Source: Pycnococcus provasolii (Eukaryota > Chlorophyta > Pseudoscourfieldiophyceae > Pseudoscourfieldiales > Pycnococcaceae). Taken from it: a stretch of 64,000 bases of DNA. The stretch is taken from NCBI GenBank assembly GCA_938743325.2, contig OW568869.1, positions 496,001 to 560,000 of the forward strand, read 5' to 3'. Made by a program: the position numbers and the translations under genes. A model generated the notes under the pieces. That model had not been told where the DNA came from and did no database searches. It saw only the letters and a list, made by a program, of their open reading frames with translations. Shown piece by piece: positions 39,033 to 48,342 of this stretch. Position 1 is the first letter of the stretch; each line of letters starts with the position of its first letter.

Positions 39033-39923
39033 TTACCAACGACTTGTTAGTCCACGTATCATCTTGAACAGGTCACCCACATCACCCTTACGGTCAGAGG
39101 TTGCACGTTTGGCCAGGCGACGCCGACGCTCGTCAGTCTTCTCCGCCACCCAAACGGCACGGCCGACACGCCAACCCACAAACAGGACGAACGTCGTCGC
39201 AAGCGTCACGGCGCAGAAGCTCACAGGTGGCGCCCTGTGTGTGATGGCGAGGGAGCGCAGCACGAGTCCGACGGGCACGCCGATGGCCCAAGTCTTCGCC
39301 GCGACGCCAAGAGCGGCGATGGGGTCGTCGCCGCGCGCTTTATCGCCAAATCCCTGCGTCGCAAGCGCGCCTGCTCCAGCCACTCCGATGAAAAAAGGGA
39401 GGGCTGTTAGCAGAGCGCCCGCGGCGGACTCGCCGTGCGACATCCGCCCGATGAGCGCGAACACGAGCAGTGCCGCGTAGTCGCCCGCCACGAGGCCCGC
39501 GACGTCCAACGCCGACCTTGCCGTGCTGTCGGACTTGGCATCCTCCACCGCCATCGCGGACGTCGACGAATCCGGCGTGAGCTGCTTGAACTCGAACGAC
39601 CCTGAGTCGTCGTCGTCCTCCTCCTGCTTTTGCTGTGCCGTTGGCTGCTGAGACGATCCCGACGACGCTTTCGGTACTACCGTGTGTTTTCCTCCTCGGG
39701 TCGCCATCGTCCTTCGACTCGCAGGACATCCTCCTGTCCCTCTTGTCACGACGCTTCCCACAGGGTATGAAGTCGCCTTCGTCACGGTGACTGACGAAGG
39801 CGTCTGCGGCGGTGTAAGGCGCAAACGTGGCGTACGCATCAGACGAGCAGTGGTACTACCACTGCACGTACCAAGCGCGCGCAGGCTCAGACGACACGAC
39901 TGTGCAAGCACTGCAGGCGACAT
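39033..39923 (-). CDS. DUF3054 plastid membrane protein
   Basis: The 296-residue protein has about 75 residues of a Ser/Thr/Arg-rich plastid transit-like N-terminus and an acidic Gln/Asp linker. A DUF3054-type integral membrane domain follows: LVAGDYAALLVFALIGRMSHGE, LLTALPFFIGVAGAGALATQ, AIGVPVGLVLRSLA and VTLATTFVLFVGWRVGRAVW, giving four hydrophobic segments. DUF3054 proteins are common in bacteria and as plastid proteins in plants. Function is unknown. The C-terminus is basic. It starts at the ATG at 39923. Confidence 0.8.
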   Translation of the reverse strand: MSPAVLAQSCRLSLRALGTCSGSTTARLMRTPRLRLTPPQTPSSVTVTKATSYPVGSVVTRGTGGCPASRRTMATRGGKHTVVPKASSGSSQQPTAQQKQEEDDDDSGSFEFKQLTPDSSTSAMAVEDAKSDSTARSALDVAGLVAGDYAALLVFALIGRMSHGESAAGALLTALPFFIGVAGAGALATQGFGDKARGDDPIAALGVAAKTWAIGVPVGLVLRSLAITHRAPPVSFCAVTLATTFVLFVGWRVGRAVWVAEKTDERRRRLAKRATSDRKGDVGDLFKMIRGLTSRW

Positions 39924-40421
39924 ACCCGGAGAATGGATGACGTCAAATGGTTTTCCACTTTTGATCCGGCAGCCCGGGGGGAGGAAAAATTCTCAACCCC
40001 GTAAAATTTATTGTTTTTCATCCCCTAATAATAATAAAACTTCTACCAAATAGGCTGGTATCCATAGTGGGAAAGAAAGAGCTCGTCTACATACTCTATT
40101 ATGGGTATGTTTACACATGTGGCAAGTGACTTACCTTCGTGACATGTGAATACATAGTACTACAGTACATTCGTGCGGCGGAATTCATAGTACTACCGGT
40201 ACGTGAATATGGCGGTGGACGTGACGAGTGGTGTTTCTTCTCGAGTGGGAATGACCAGTCGAACTACATACCTTATGTTGGTAAACTTTAAGGTGGTTGG
40301 TTAGACGATCGACCGTTGGATAAAGCGAAGTATGTTTTATATATTTGATATCAGATTGAGTGTTTCATCTTACCAAGGGTATAGGTTTTTTTAAAAGCCA
40401 ATAATCAAATCAAGTAATCAT
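39924..40421. other. Intergenic region with repeated CATAGTACTAC motif
   Basis: This 498-bp gap has no gene. CATAGTACTAC occurs twice about 50 bp apart (about 40154 and 40187), within a partly palindromic GTGAATA...TTCATAG context. It probably holds the promoter of DUF3054 and the 3' end of the RING gene. Confidence 0.45.
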
Positions 40422-41936
40422 TCACAGCCCCATGAGACTCGCCACCTCGTCCATCTCGCGCAGACGCTCCTGCCGCTTCGCCCAACGCGCCTCCAACTTC
40501 TCAGCGCTCTCGCTATACTTGTGATGGCGCACGGGCTGAGAACACACGTGGCACTTCTTGTCGAATGGCGGATTCATCATCCATTCCGCAAGGCACTTGT
40601 CGTGGTAATAATGGCCGCAAACGAGACGGTCGATGCCGTAGTCCACGGCGACGGCAGGATCGTCGCGATCGGGCTTACCGTCCGCCGCAGACGCCGCGCG
40701 CACCGCCCCCGCAGGTCTCTTGCCTGATCTCAGCGGTGTTTCGGGAAGCAGACTTTCGTTGCAAAGACGGCACGACGCGCCTGCCAATTGGCAAACGCAG
40801 TCACGCACCAAATACAATGCTATCTCGTGAAGGTGAGGCTGCGGTTCGCTTGTCGAGAGGCGCTCAGATCGCCGCCTCTCCTCCTCCTGTGTTCGCTCAT
40901 TGAGCTCGTGCACGAGCTTGGACGCCATCCGCGCGCTGCTGTCGCTCTGCATGGCACCCTTGCGCACCTTCTCGCTCGTTCCGGCACCCGCACGTCCCGT
41001 CGGCAGCCTGGCACTAGACGCCGCGGCAGTGCTGGAGCGACCTGGATCAGCCTTGAGCTCTGCGCGCGCCTTTGCCTGTGCGACCCAGCTGGTGACGAAT
41101 TCCTGCGGAAAGTTGTGGTGCAATGCAGTGGTCGCGACAGGTTCGCCAGGATATCCAGGCGGTATGGAGAATAGAAATTCGCACCGATACTTTCCCGTCG
41201 ACGCCATGATGCGCACGTCGCCTGTGGTGGCTGCCGCCTGCAGAAGCTTGCAGTTTGAGTTGATCCTCTTGAGGTCAGCAGGAAGTCTTTTAAGCTCCTC
41301 GAATGCTGGCGCGAGTACGTTCGTGCGCGCAAATTCCGACGCGAACTTGATCGCGTGCAAGATAGCCTTTGGCGTCTTCTCGGCACGAGCTTTCTCGGCG
41401 AGCGCTGTGCACGCACTCTGCAGCTTGTCACACGCGCCGTCGGATAGAGCGAGGCTTGTAATGTCAAACCGCGGGTCAGCCGTCTCCGGGTATCCTTCTG
41501 GTATCGTAGCCTTGAACAGGAATCGTCGGTATTTACCTCCGTGGCTCATGTCCAGCTGCACATGAGTTGCAAAGCACGCTCTGAGTTCCGCGCAGTTATC
41601 AAATTTCACGTATTCTTTGATATCGTCAAGTTCTTCTGTGACAGCTGGCGACGCCGGAATCGAGCTATTGAGAACATTGTCAGCCTTCCCATCATCAAGT
41701 CCTTCATCCGAAGCGACGATGCGTTTCATTTGCTCTGAGATGGCTGATGCGAGGAGTAAGTCTTCTTGAGCGGCGGCGTGGAGCTGGGCACGATGAGCGA
41801 GTCGTGAGGCACGGCTGTGAGAGGCGGCGGCCGCGGCATCCAAGTCAGGAAGGGTCAGGTGCACCACGTCCCTCTTTTCGTGGTGGTGGTGGTGGTGGTG
41901 GTGCCCGCCACCGGACGACGACATGTTTGTTGACAT
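40422..41936 (-). CDS. RING-finger E3 ligase-like protein with RWD-like domains
   Basis: The 504-residue protein starts with a His-rich octet (HHHHHHHH, encoded by a GTG/CAC run). Two RWD-like modules are suggested by FLFKATIPEGYPETADPRFD and CEFLFSIPPGYPGEPV, each with the PxGYPxxxP core of that fold. The C-terminus is a RING: CRLCNESLLP, then LVCGHYYHDKCLAEWM and KKCHVCSQPVRHH, with Cys/His ligands in C3H2C3 spacing. The combination resembles RNF14/RNF25-type RWD-RING ubiquitin ligases, without the extra IBR seen in RNF14. No intron is needed. It starts at the ATG at 41936. Confidence 0.75.
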   Translation of the reverse strand: MSTNMSSSGGGHHHHHHHHEKRDVVHLTLPDLDAAAAASHSRASRLAHRAQLHAAAQEDLLLASAISEQMKRIVASDEGLDDGKADNVLNSSIPASPAVTEELDDIKEYVKFDNCAELRACFATHVQLDMSHGGKYRRFLFKATIPEGYPETADPRFDITSLALSDGACDKLQSACTALAEKARAEKTPKAILHAIKFASEFARTNVLAPAFEELKRLPADLKRINSNCKLLQAAATTGDVRIMASTGKYRCEFLFSIPPGYPGEPVATTALHHNFPQEFVTSWVAQAKARAELKADPGRSSTAAASSARLPTGRAGAGTSEKVRKGAMQSDSSARMASKLVHELNERTQEEERRRSERLSTSEPQPHLHEIALYLVRDCVCQLAGASCRLCNESLLPETPLRSGKRPAGAVRAASAADGKPDRDDPAVAVDYGIDRLVCGHYYHDKCLAEWMMNPPFDKKCHVCSQPVRHHKYSESAEKLEARWAKRQERLREMDEVASLMGL

Positions 41937-42323
41937 GGCGCGCCCGTGAAAAAATAACTAAGGTTCGTCGAAATGGAACAGGGCCACGTAGGACAGGACA
42001 GGTCAGAACAGGACGGGTCAGGAAAGGAAAGGAAATCAATAACCCTAGCTAGTCCCTGGGGAAACCCTAACCTTGATTTCAGGCCTCAGGGGGCTTCCCG
42101 TGTTCACTTCCCGTGTTGTGGTAATATGTACACTTTTTTAATAAAATAAGGGTAGTAGGGTGCTGTGCGTGCTTTGCTTTCTTCATGAACATACTTATCG
42201 TAGTCTATACTTTTACTGTTACAGTCAACTGCAATTTACAGTGAAATGTCTGTAAGTAGTATCGACTGTTATCGTAGTCCTGGGAAAGTACGATAGTAGT
42301 AGTAGTGTCGTACCTACCAACTA
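41937..42323. other. Intergenic spacer
   Basis: This 387-bp gap lies upstream of the RING gene and downstream of the F-box gene. Two weak CCCTAA/ACCCTAG sites (about 42043-42070) lie about 110 bp from the RING ATG. A short GTAGTA run is at about 42294-42307. No gene is seen. Confidence 0.45.
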
Positions 42324-43352
42324 TTATCCCCAACCACACTTGCCGTAGTAGCTCGACGGCTCGCACAGATGGCAATAAATCAGCGAACGCTTCTCGTAGA
42401 AATGGCGCTGCTTCATAGAAAAGGAGGATGACGTCTTCAAACGCCGGCCTGGAGGGAGGCGTTTCGGTGCAAGACTCAGCATATTGGCATTGGTGTCGTC
42501 GTCGTCGTCGTCGTCGTCGCTGTCGCTAGCTCTATCCTCGTCGTTGATTCCGCCGCTGCGCACGGATGAGAACACGAGCGCACCACATTGACAGCATCCA
42601 CGCGTTACCCTCAATAGAAGAAGAGTGCGCCAACCAAGACGTCGACGCTCGCGATTTGCTAGCGTCATATTTGCATGCTGCAGGAAGTTCCCACACCTCA
42701 CCAGACGAGATTTTTCTGCGAATTGCGCATAGCCGTCAGTTGTCCAACCGACGCGTAGCACGCTGTCGTCATCAACCTGGTCCATCAAAATGCCACGCTC
42801 CGCAGCTATGCGCGGGGCGATGCGCTTGCGCGCCATGCTTCTCCACAGGTCTTCGTCACGTGCAGCCGCCTTCCATGTTTTGCTGACGCAAGCTGACCTT
42901 GAGATGTCCTTTGCGCCCATACGCTCGAAGATGATTCGTACCATCGCCGGAGGCAGAACTTGCACAGGATCGACTTTTGGGCCTGCGTCATTTTTGTGTT
43001 GCGTCGCCAGTGCTTCCGCCGCCGCCGCCGCCTGCGTCGGACCTGAGACAAAGCTTCCTCCTTGGTAGCTCTTTGGATCGCACGCTGCGCACAGCGCGAC
43101 CACAGGTCGACGATACGTCACCCTGTTCGCGGATGTTGCGGCCGACTTTGCGTTCCATGCCCCTGGCGCGTCCCACGAGTGGAATGTGGAGTAGCACGAC
43201 GGACACGTGACTCTCGTTCGCACTTTGATGTTTCTGGCTGAAGTTTTCGCGTCTGCCGACGACGACGTTGTTTGTTCTTGAGCGAACGAGTCCGCAGCGT
43301 GGTTTGCCGCGGGTGGCGCGCGCGTCGACGCGACGTCGACGACATCGCACAT
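42324..43352 (-). CDS. F-box protein flanked by zinc-finger-like cysteine pairs
   Basis: The 342-residue protein has an F-box at about residues 132-175 (VLPPAMVRIIFERMGAKDIS, SACVSKTWKAAARDEDLWRS), which would bind SKP1 in an SCF ubiquitin ligase. Cysteine pairs lie on both sides: CPSC and CAAC before it, CCQC and CHLC after it. The last CxxC region (IYCHLCEPSSYYGKCGWG) is Cys-rich and could bind zinc or a substrate. An Asp-rich run (DSDDDDDDDD) separates the F-box region from the C-terminus. There is no LRR or WD repeat. It starts at the ATG at 43352. Confidence 0.75.
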   Translation of the reverse strand: MCDVVDVASTRAPPAANHAADSFAQEQTTSSSADAKTSARNIKVRTRVTCPSCYSTFHSWDAPGAWNAKSAATSANRVTYRRPVVALCAACDPKSYQGGSFVSGPTQAAAAAEALATQHKNDAGPKVDPVQVLPPAMVRIIFERMGAKDISRSACVSKTWKAAARDEDLWRSMARKRIAPRIAAERGILMDQVDDDSVLRVGWTTDGYAQFAEKSRLVRCGNFLQHANMTLANRERRRLGWRTLLLLRVTRGCCQCGALVFSSVRSGGINDEDRASDSDDDDDDDDTNANMLSLAPKRLPPGRRLKTSSSFSMKQRHFYEKRSLIYCHLCEPSSYYGKCGWG

Positions 43353-43971
43353 GATACAGTAGGACCAAGGAAAACGAGCGCCTTGACGTGAAAGGAGTCT
43401 CCTTAACTGAACGTGAACGAGTCCCGAGGAGGCTGTCTTTTCTCGTGCGTCACAAAATCACTCACGGGTGACCGAAGAGAGTGACGTGTTTTGCCTTTTG
43501 TTTGTGGCGTGTGTGAGATATGAAAGTACTGAAAGTTACCACCATCAAGAACAAGGGCCAATTGTTGGTTTCCTGAAATCGTTTGTGGCTTGCAAAAAAA
43601 AGACAAAAGGCACATAATAAAGTCGAACACACCTGGCCAGTGACCACACCACACCTGGAACTGACTGACCATCCATCAAGTGGTCAGTGGTAAGGTTACC
43701 ACGAAAACCAATAAATTTGGAACTTTGCAAATAACTCACCTCCACCGATCACCGACCAGGTCCACCGACCGAATCCTTCCTCCCCAACCCCTAACCCCTC
43801 AACCCTAACTTCCCTAACCCTAACCCGAACCCTAACCCTAATCCTAACCCTAACCCTAACCGTGCTCGTCGTCGTACCTTTAATCTCTCCCAGTTTCAGG
43901 AGGGTGTTTGGATGGATGCTTCTCGAATCTGTCAATATATTTTATTTTTTATTTGTTCTCTACGGGTAGAT
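43353..43971. promoter_or_regulatory. Divergent promoter with CCCTAA array (F-box / NudC)
   Basis: The gap is 619 bp. Positions 43785-43861 contain CCCTAA and degenerate CCCCTAA, ACCCGAA and CCCTAAT units, ending about 110 bp before the NudC ATG used here. Confidence 0.6.
43785..43861. repeat. Interstitial telomere-like cluster, partly degenerate
   Basis: About ten CCCTAA-type units, interrupted by C and G insertions and CTTCC breaks. Confidence 0.9.
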
Positions 43972-44775
43972 ATGTCGTCCGAGGCTGCTGCACCTGCTGC
44001 ACCTGCTGACGTGTCTCATGAAGGGTCAGGGGTGTCGGCGGATGGTCGTCGTCGTCGTTCGCCGGTTGCGAACCGTGAAGCTGCCGCCCGTCAATCAAAG
44101 TCGTGTGTTCGTATGCTTGTTGATAAGGTTGACGCTTGGTTCTCGCAACTACGAACTCACGCGGAAACGCGTATGGCGGCGTGGGAAAGAGAATATCGTG
44201 AAGAACAACAGAAAGAAGCGAAAGCTGAAGTTGATGAACCGAAAAATATTACCAACGCAACCATGGCTAGAGACGCGGAAGATGAGGGACTCACGGCTGT
44301 ACTTGGCAAGGATGGAACGCCGCAGATCATGAAAGAGACGGACTTTGGAGACAAACTCGAACACTACGAGTGGCACCAAAACGACACAGAAGTAACGGTC
44401 AAGGTACCCGTGCCAAAGGCGACCAAGGCAAAAGACGTCACGTTCGCAATCACAACCTCCAAGCTCAAACTCGACATCGCGACGCTCGAACGCCGACCGA
44501 TGCTCGACGGTGAGCTGTGGGCAAAGGTGGAGGCTGACAACTCAATATGGACCTTCGACGACCTCGAAGACGATGACGAACGCAAGGATACGCACAAGGT
44601 GCTCACGCTGCTCATGACGAAGCTCAGGAAAACACAGGCGAAGATGCACTGGACGACGGTGGTGAAGGGCGAGCCAGAAATCGACACGAAGAAGTTTGGG
44701 CCAGCGATCATGCAGGTTAGTCCGGACAATCCGAACGATATCGCGAGCGTACTTGCAGACATCAACGAGCAGTAA
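43972..44775 (+). CDS. NUDC: NudC-type CS-domain co-chaperone
   Basis: The 267-residue protein has a basic, Arg-rich N-terminus and a Lys/Glu-rich helical segment (WEREYREEQQKEAKAEVDE). A CS/p23 domain follows (LEHYEWHQNDTEVTVKVPVP, LKLDIATLERRPMLDGELWA), and the ending VVKGEPEIDTKKFGP is almost identical to the NudC motif KGDPEIDTQKVEP. NudC acts with dynein and as an Hsp90 co-chaperone. The open frame begins at 43912 (ATG) with a hydrophobic stretch (RICQYILFFICSL) that is unusual for NudC, so the second ATG at 43972 is preferred. Alternatively the first 20 residues are 5' UTR or an alternative N-terminus. Confidence 0.88.
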   Translation: MSSEAAAPAAPADVSHEGSGVSADGRRRRSPVANREAAARQSKSCVRMLVDKVDAWFSQLRTHAETRMAAWEREYREEQQKEAKAEVDEPKNITNATMARDAEDEGLTAVLGKDGTPQIMKETDFGDKLEHYEWHQNDTEVTVKVPVPKATKAKDVTFAITTSKLKLDIATLERRPMLDGELWAKVEADNSIWTFDDLEDDDERKDTHKVLTLLMTKLRKTQAKMHWTTVVKGEPEIDTKKFGPAIMQVSPDNPNDIASVLADINEQ

Positions 44776-45095
44776 GTGCCTCGTGAGAGTGACGGTGAGT
44801 GAGCTGTAAAAAAAGGAACTTTTCTTCTGAGTCCCACGTTGACAACGTTTGAACTTGTTTGAGTCGCGACAGCGGCCAACTCTTTATTGCGTGTGTGCGC
44901 AGGTGCAACGTAAAAATTTATAAAAGTTGATCAACGAATTGAGCACATGCTCATTTAAACGTGAAGTTGACCCACGTCATTGACGCACACGCTCACTGGT
45001 TTTACTGCGGTCCGCTGTCTTGAAAGCACGTTCCGTCTCCACACCTCGAGGCGCGTGCCAAGGCGTGGCCCGCGGTGTTCTGCGTAACAGGACGT
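44776..45095. other. Convergent spacer (NudC / EF-hand)
   Basis: A 320-bp gap between converging genes. No feature is recognised. Confidence 0.4.
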
Positions 45096-45593
45096 TTACT
45101 TCGAGGCTTCAAACAGCTTAACGAACTCGTTGATGTCAAGCACGCCGTCGCCGTCGACGTCTGCTGCCGCAAGCAACGTTTCTATGTCAGTGTCGGTGGT
45201 GCCCTCCATCTTCTCGAAGAGAGACTTGAGCTCCTCAACTGTCATCTTGCCATCCTTGTCCTTGTCCGCCTGCCTGAACTGCGAGTACCTGTACATGAGG
45301 TCGTCACAGAACTTAGCCGGCAGGCCCTGCTTGAACTCATCCCACTTCTTCGCGTCCTTCGTGCTTCGTCCGTGCTTGTGCATTGACGCACGCAGCTCCT
45401 CGTCGTCGGCGGCCGACGCCGCGAACGAGCGCGCATAGAAAGCGCGCGGAACGGCCACCGCCACGGCAGGCAACACGCACTGCGGCACGGTGGATGACGC
45501 AGGCACCACGGCGAAGGCAGCAGGCAAAAGGCCCTTGGAAACGAGGGAAAGGCCCTTGGAGCGACGGGCGACACGGGAAACGAACGCGGACAT
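45096..45593 (-). CDS. Mitochondrial EF-hand calcium-binding protein
   Basis: The 165-residue protein has a basic, Ser/Ala/Val-rich N-terminus typical of a mitochondrial (or plastid) presequence, followed by two EF-hands. Loop 1 is DKDKDGKMTVEE (residues 110-121) and loop 2 is DVDGDGVLDINE (145-156). Both have the Asp/Asp/Asp...Glu ligands of functional calcium sites. A charged helical segment precedes them (DEFKQGLPAKFCDDLMYRYS). The size and pair of hands resemble small EF-hand regulators, but I cannot assign an orthologue. It starts at the ATG at 45593. Confidence 0.75.
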   Translation of the reverse strand: MSAFVSRVARRSKGLSLVSKGLLPAAFAVVPASSTVPQCVLPAVAVAVPRAFYARSFAASAADDEELRASMHKHGRSTKDAKKWDEFKQGLPAKFCDDLMYRYSQFRQADKDKDGKMTVEELKSLFEKMEGTTDTDIETLLAAADVDGDGVLDINEFVKLFEASK

Positions 45594-46237
45594 GTCGAAC
45601 TGGGAGGACGTTTACAGTAGTTGGTATGGGAGCGTGCTGCAACAGCTTGCACTGGGCAAGAAACACGGGAGCAACGAAACCTGACAACGAAGCTCGCGTA
45701 GTATCACTACCAAATAAGGCAAATATCACACGAACCACGTTGCCACTACGAAGTAAAAAGTACTGACCGATCGCTACGATAAAATTAAGTGCCTCCGGGT
45801 TGCTCCGCAGTGGCGCAGCCTTCGATCGATCGATGCAAGGGCACACTTGTACCTACATGTACTTGGGCAGATTGCAGAAGAGGGGCACCGCTCCCGCTGT
45901 CGTCTGTCGCCCACTGGCAACTGGGGTTTTGGCATGAACACTTTAGCAGATCACCCGGTGCCTTGACTGCTTGAGGTCCCTCTTGAGAAGCAACAACCGG
46001 TATCCCCAAGAGCTTGTACACCTTGTGTCGACCTAGGTGGAGACTGGCTGGGAAACTGTTCGGAGATCAAGCAAAGCGTGCAAAGCACGGGTCCCGACTC
46101 GCGTTCGACGGGGAGTCCCCTCCGCACCCCAGTTGCCAGTGGGGAGTGGATCGTACGTACCTTTTTACACGCGCATTCGTTGTGGGAACTAGGAACGGAG
46201 GAGCTTGTCAGCCACCTTGTAACACACATGTATACTT
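45594..46237. other. Intergenic spacer, no feature recognised
   Basis: This 644-bp gap lies upstream of the EF-hand gene and downstream of the PPP1R36-like gene. Open frames here (for example one on the minus strand at about 45785-46021) are short and show no family resemblance. A GTTTACAGTAGTT motif near 45610 resembles the TTTACTGTAGT motif elsewhere. Confidence 0.45.
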
Positions 46238-47566
46238 TCAGGCAAGCACCGCCGGCTCGCGGCTCGCCGCATGCAGAACAGGCTGCTCGATTCGACGACG
46301 GTCCGCACCCTCCGCGCGGGCCAGCGCGCGACGAGCGCGCGGCGTCGATGCGAGGTCGCGGGGAAGCGCGGCGCGACGAACCGGAAGCAGCACGGGAAGC
46401 CTGACTTGAGTCGGCGTCAACGCGGCGGTGCGGCCAAGACGAGGCGAGGAGGCGGCGGAAGGCTTCGCGGCCAGACGTGGACTGCGCGCTGCCATCTCAA
46501 CAGACGGCGAATCGCGCGGCGTGCCAACCTCAGATGGAGCCGGGGCGACGAACGCGGCGTCGTCTGCAGCCGCCTGCGTCGCCGCCAAGGCATCCGCCGC
46601 GCGCGCCGCCATCGCTCGCTGGAACACCTCCTTCGGCGTTGGCATGAGCTGCCGGAGAAGCGGTGTGCGCTGTGCCGCAAGTGCCGTCAATGGCTCGCTA
46701 AGGGTTGGCTTTTTTCGAACGTCCAAAATGAAGCGGCGCGAGCGAAGCACGTCCTCGTCCGTCTTGCGCGCGTACAGCTCCTTCAGCGGGATTCTGTCCA
46801 CAATCATGGCGGACCTTGCCGCGTCTTCCTGTTGCCTCGCAGTGAGGTTGAAGGACGAACCGCGGAAGATTCGCCCAAGCTCGCGCTCGATTTCGGCGTT
46901 ATGCCGCTGGTCCACGAAAGCCTCCGCCATGGCGAGGTTCAGGAACCGGAGCAGCTCCTCCCAGAACATTCTCTCCTTTTGCGTGTCTTGGCTCAGGTCC
47001 TTGTTTCCCACAACCACGCGCGCATACGTCTCGCCAACGCAGTGGAGGTGGTAGTCCCGCTCCTCCGCGATTTCCGAGCTTGACTTGCGGCCTGCCGTGT
47101 TGTCTGGAAATGCGCCAGCACCCTTTTCCATCTGTTCCTTCTCTCTTGCCTCCCTTCGCTGCGCCACCTCCGTGAGGAAGTGCGAAACGAGGTACATGAG
47201 CAGTGAAGACAGCAGGTTCGTGCACAAGTCCGTCTGGCAGAATCGCTTGAGTCTTGGCGGCATCGTCTCGTCCATCTGCCTCTCCACCTTCGTCTTGATA
47301 CGTAGTAGGTCAAGCCGTGCCCCTCCTCCAAGTTGTGCTTTTTCTACGGATATGCGCCCACGCGTCGACCCACCTGGCGACGTCGCGCGGCCGTCACCTG
47401 GTCGGAACGACGCGCGGCTGGACGAAACTCCGTTTCCTCCCGTGGAGTCACCTATAGGCCTATTAGCGGCCACACCCACAGGAGGCGGCCCATCATCGCG
47501 CGAAGGCGCAAGGGACATGGAAGACGACGCCGACGCCGGCGGAGCAGTGAAGGAGGCCTCGGCCAT
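46238..47566 (-). CDS. PPP1R36-like protein (protein phosphatase 1 regulatory subunit 36 family)
   Basis: The 442-residue protein resembles PPP1R36, a testis/cilia-associated PP1 regulator. FWEELLRFLNLAMAEAFVDQ and IERELGRIFRGSSFN match the family's central helices (IEEELGRLLRSDTFN). RTPLLRQLMPTPKEVFQ matches RSPVLSTLLPSPREK. The N-terminal 80 residues and the C-terminal 110 residues are Ser/Pro/Ala-rich and probably disordered. The frame has an earlier TTG at 47590, but the first ATG (MAEASFTAPP) is at 47566. A clear RVxF docking motif was not found. PPP1R36 is found mainly in organisms that build cilia. Confidence 0.65.
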   Translation of the reverse strand: MAEASFTAPPASASSSMSLAPSRDDGPPPVGVAANRPIGDSTGGNGVSSSRASFRPGDGRATSPGGSTRGRISVEKAQLGGGARLDLLRIKTKVERQMDETMPPRLKRFCQTDLCTNLLSSLLMYLVSHFLTEVAQRREAREKEQMEKGAGAFPDNTAGRKSSSEIAEERDYHLHCVGETYARVVVGNKDLSQDTQKERMFWEELLRFLNLAMAEAFVDQRHNAEIERELGRIFRGSSFNLTARQQEDAARSAMIVDRIPLKELYARKTDEDVLRSRRFILDVRKKPTLSEPLTALAAQRTPLLRQLMPTPKEVFQRAMAARAADALAATQAAADDAAFVAPAPSEVGTPRDSPSVEMAARSPRLAAKPSAASSPRLGRTAALTPTQVRLPVLLPVRRAALPRDLASTPRARRALARAEGADRRRIEQPVLHAASREPAVLA

Positions 47567-48342
47567 TCTGATTCCAGCAGAATCAGCCAAGCCGGCCGGT
47601 GGGGAAAAATTCCCTTACATAAAATAAAGTTTCCCACGGATTTATTCGGGTTGATTCGGAGCAAATGGCCGATCCCCCCCGGAATCCTGAATATCCTGGC
47701 ACCCGCTAAACTTTAAGGGTAGTGGGAGCTTGCTTAGTCGGGTTGTTGGGAAGCCAAGCCCGGAGGGGTGGTCCCATAAAGGTTTAGAGTGGAATGATCT
47801 ATCGTAACTTGGGTCGGGGAGGCCCGCGGGGGAGGGGAGCAGTGACCTGATCAGTGACAGACCTTTAAAGTTGGCTTGGCAAGACAAGTTGGCATGGACC
47901 TGTTGCATGGTCGGTAAAGGAGATGGTAGGATGGTAGGAAAGTATTGTCCAAGGAAACTGTTAACCTGGGCTTGCACGGCAAATCCGTACTGTACAGTTC
48001 ATACCGTCCCACCCATAATAATGGTATGTAGGTATGGTAAAGGTTTACGGTGTAGGGTGGTATCCAGACGGACGGATGCACCGTGTCTGTGGCTGTGACT
48101 GTGTGTGTGTGACTCTGTGTGTGTGTGACTCTGTGCGTGCAAGATCTGGCGCCTGCAAGGTGAGTTCAGGGCAATCTGAAGAACATCATCGTGGTTCCCT
48201 TGGCCTGGCAGCCTGGAGTCTTGACCACGCATACTGTACTGTGCACATCGTGTACACTAAAGTTCTTTTAGTTATTACAAAAAGGATAGGAAACTTGACC
48301 CGGCCGGTAGGCATGTACAGATGCTGCGTCACAGCCCACAGC
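47567..48342. other. Intergenic spacer with GT-rich microsatellite
   Basis: This 776-bp gap lies between the PPP1R36-like start and the end of the polycystin gene. A GTGTGTGTGTGACTCT repeat lies at about 48098-48138. No gene is recognised. Confidence 0.5.

Noticed and set aside
43912-43971. First ATG of the NudC frame
   Set aside because: The extra 20 residues are hydrophobic and unlike NudC. The next ATG gives a typical N-terminus, though the longer form cannot be excluded.
48098-48140. CRISPR-like repeat
   Set aside because: It is a simple GT-rich microsatellite with no spacers.
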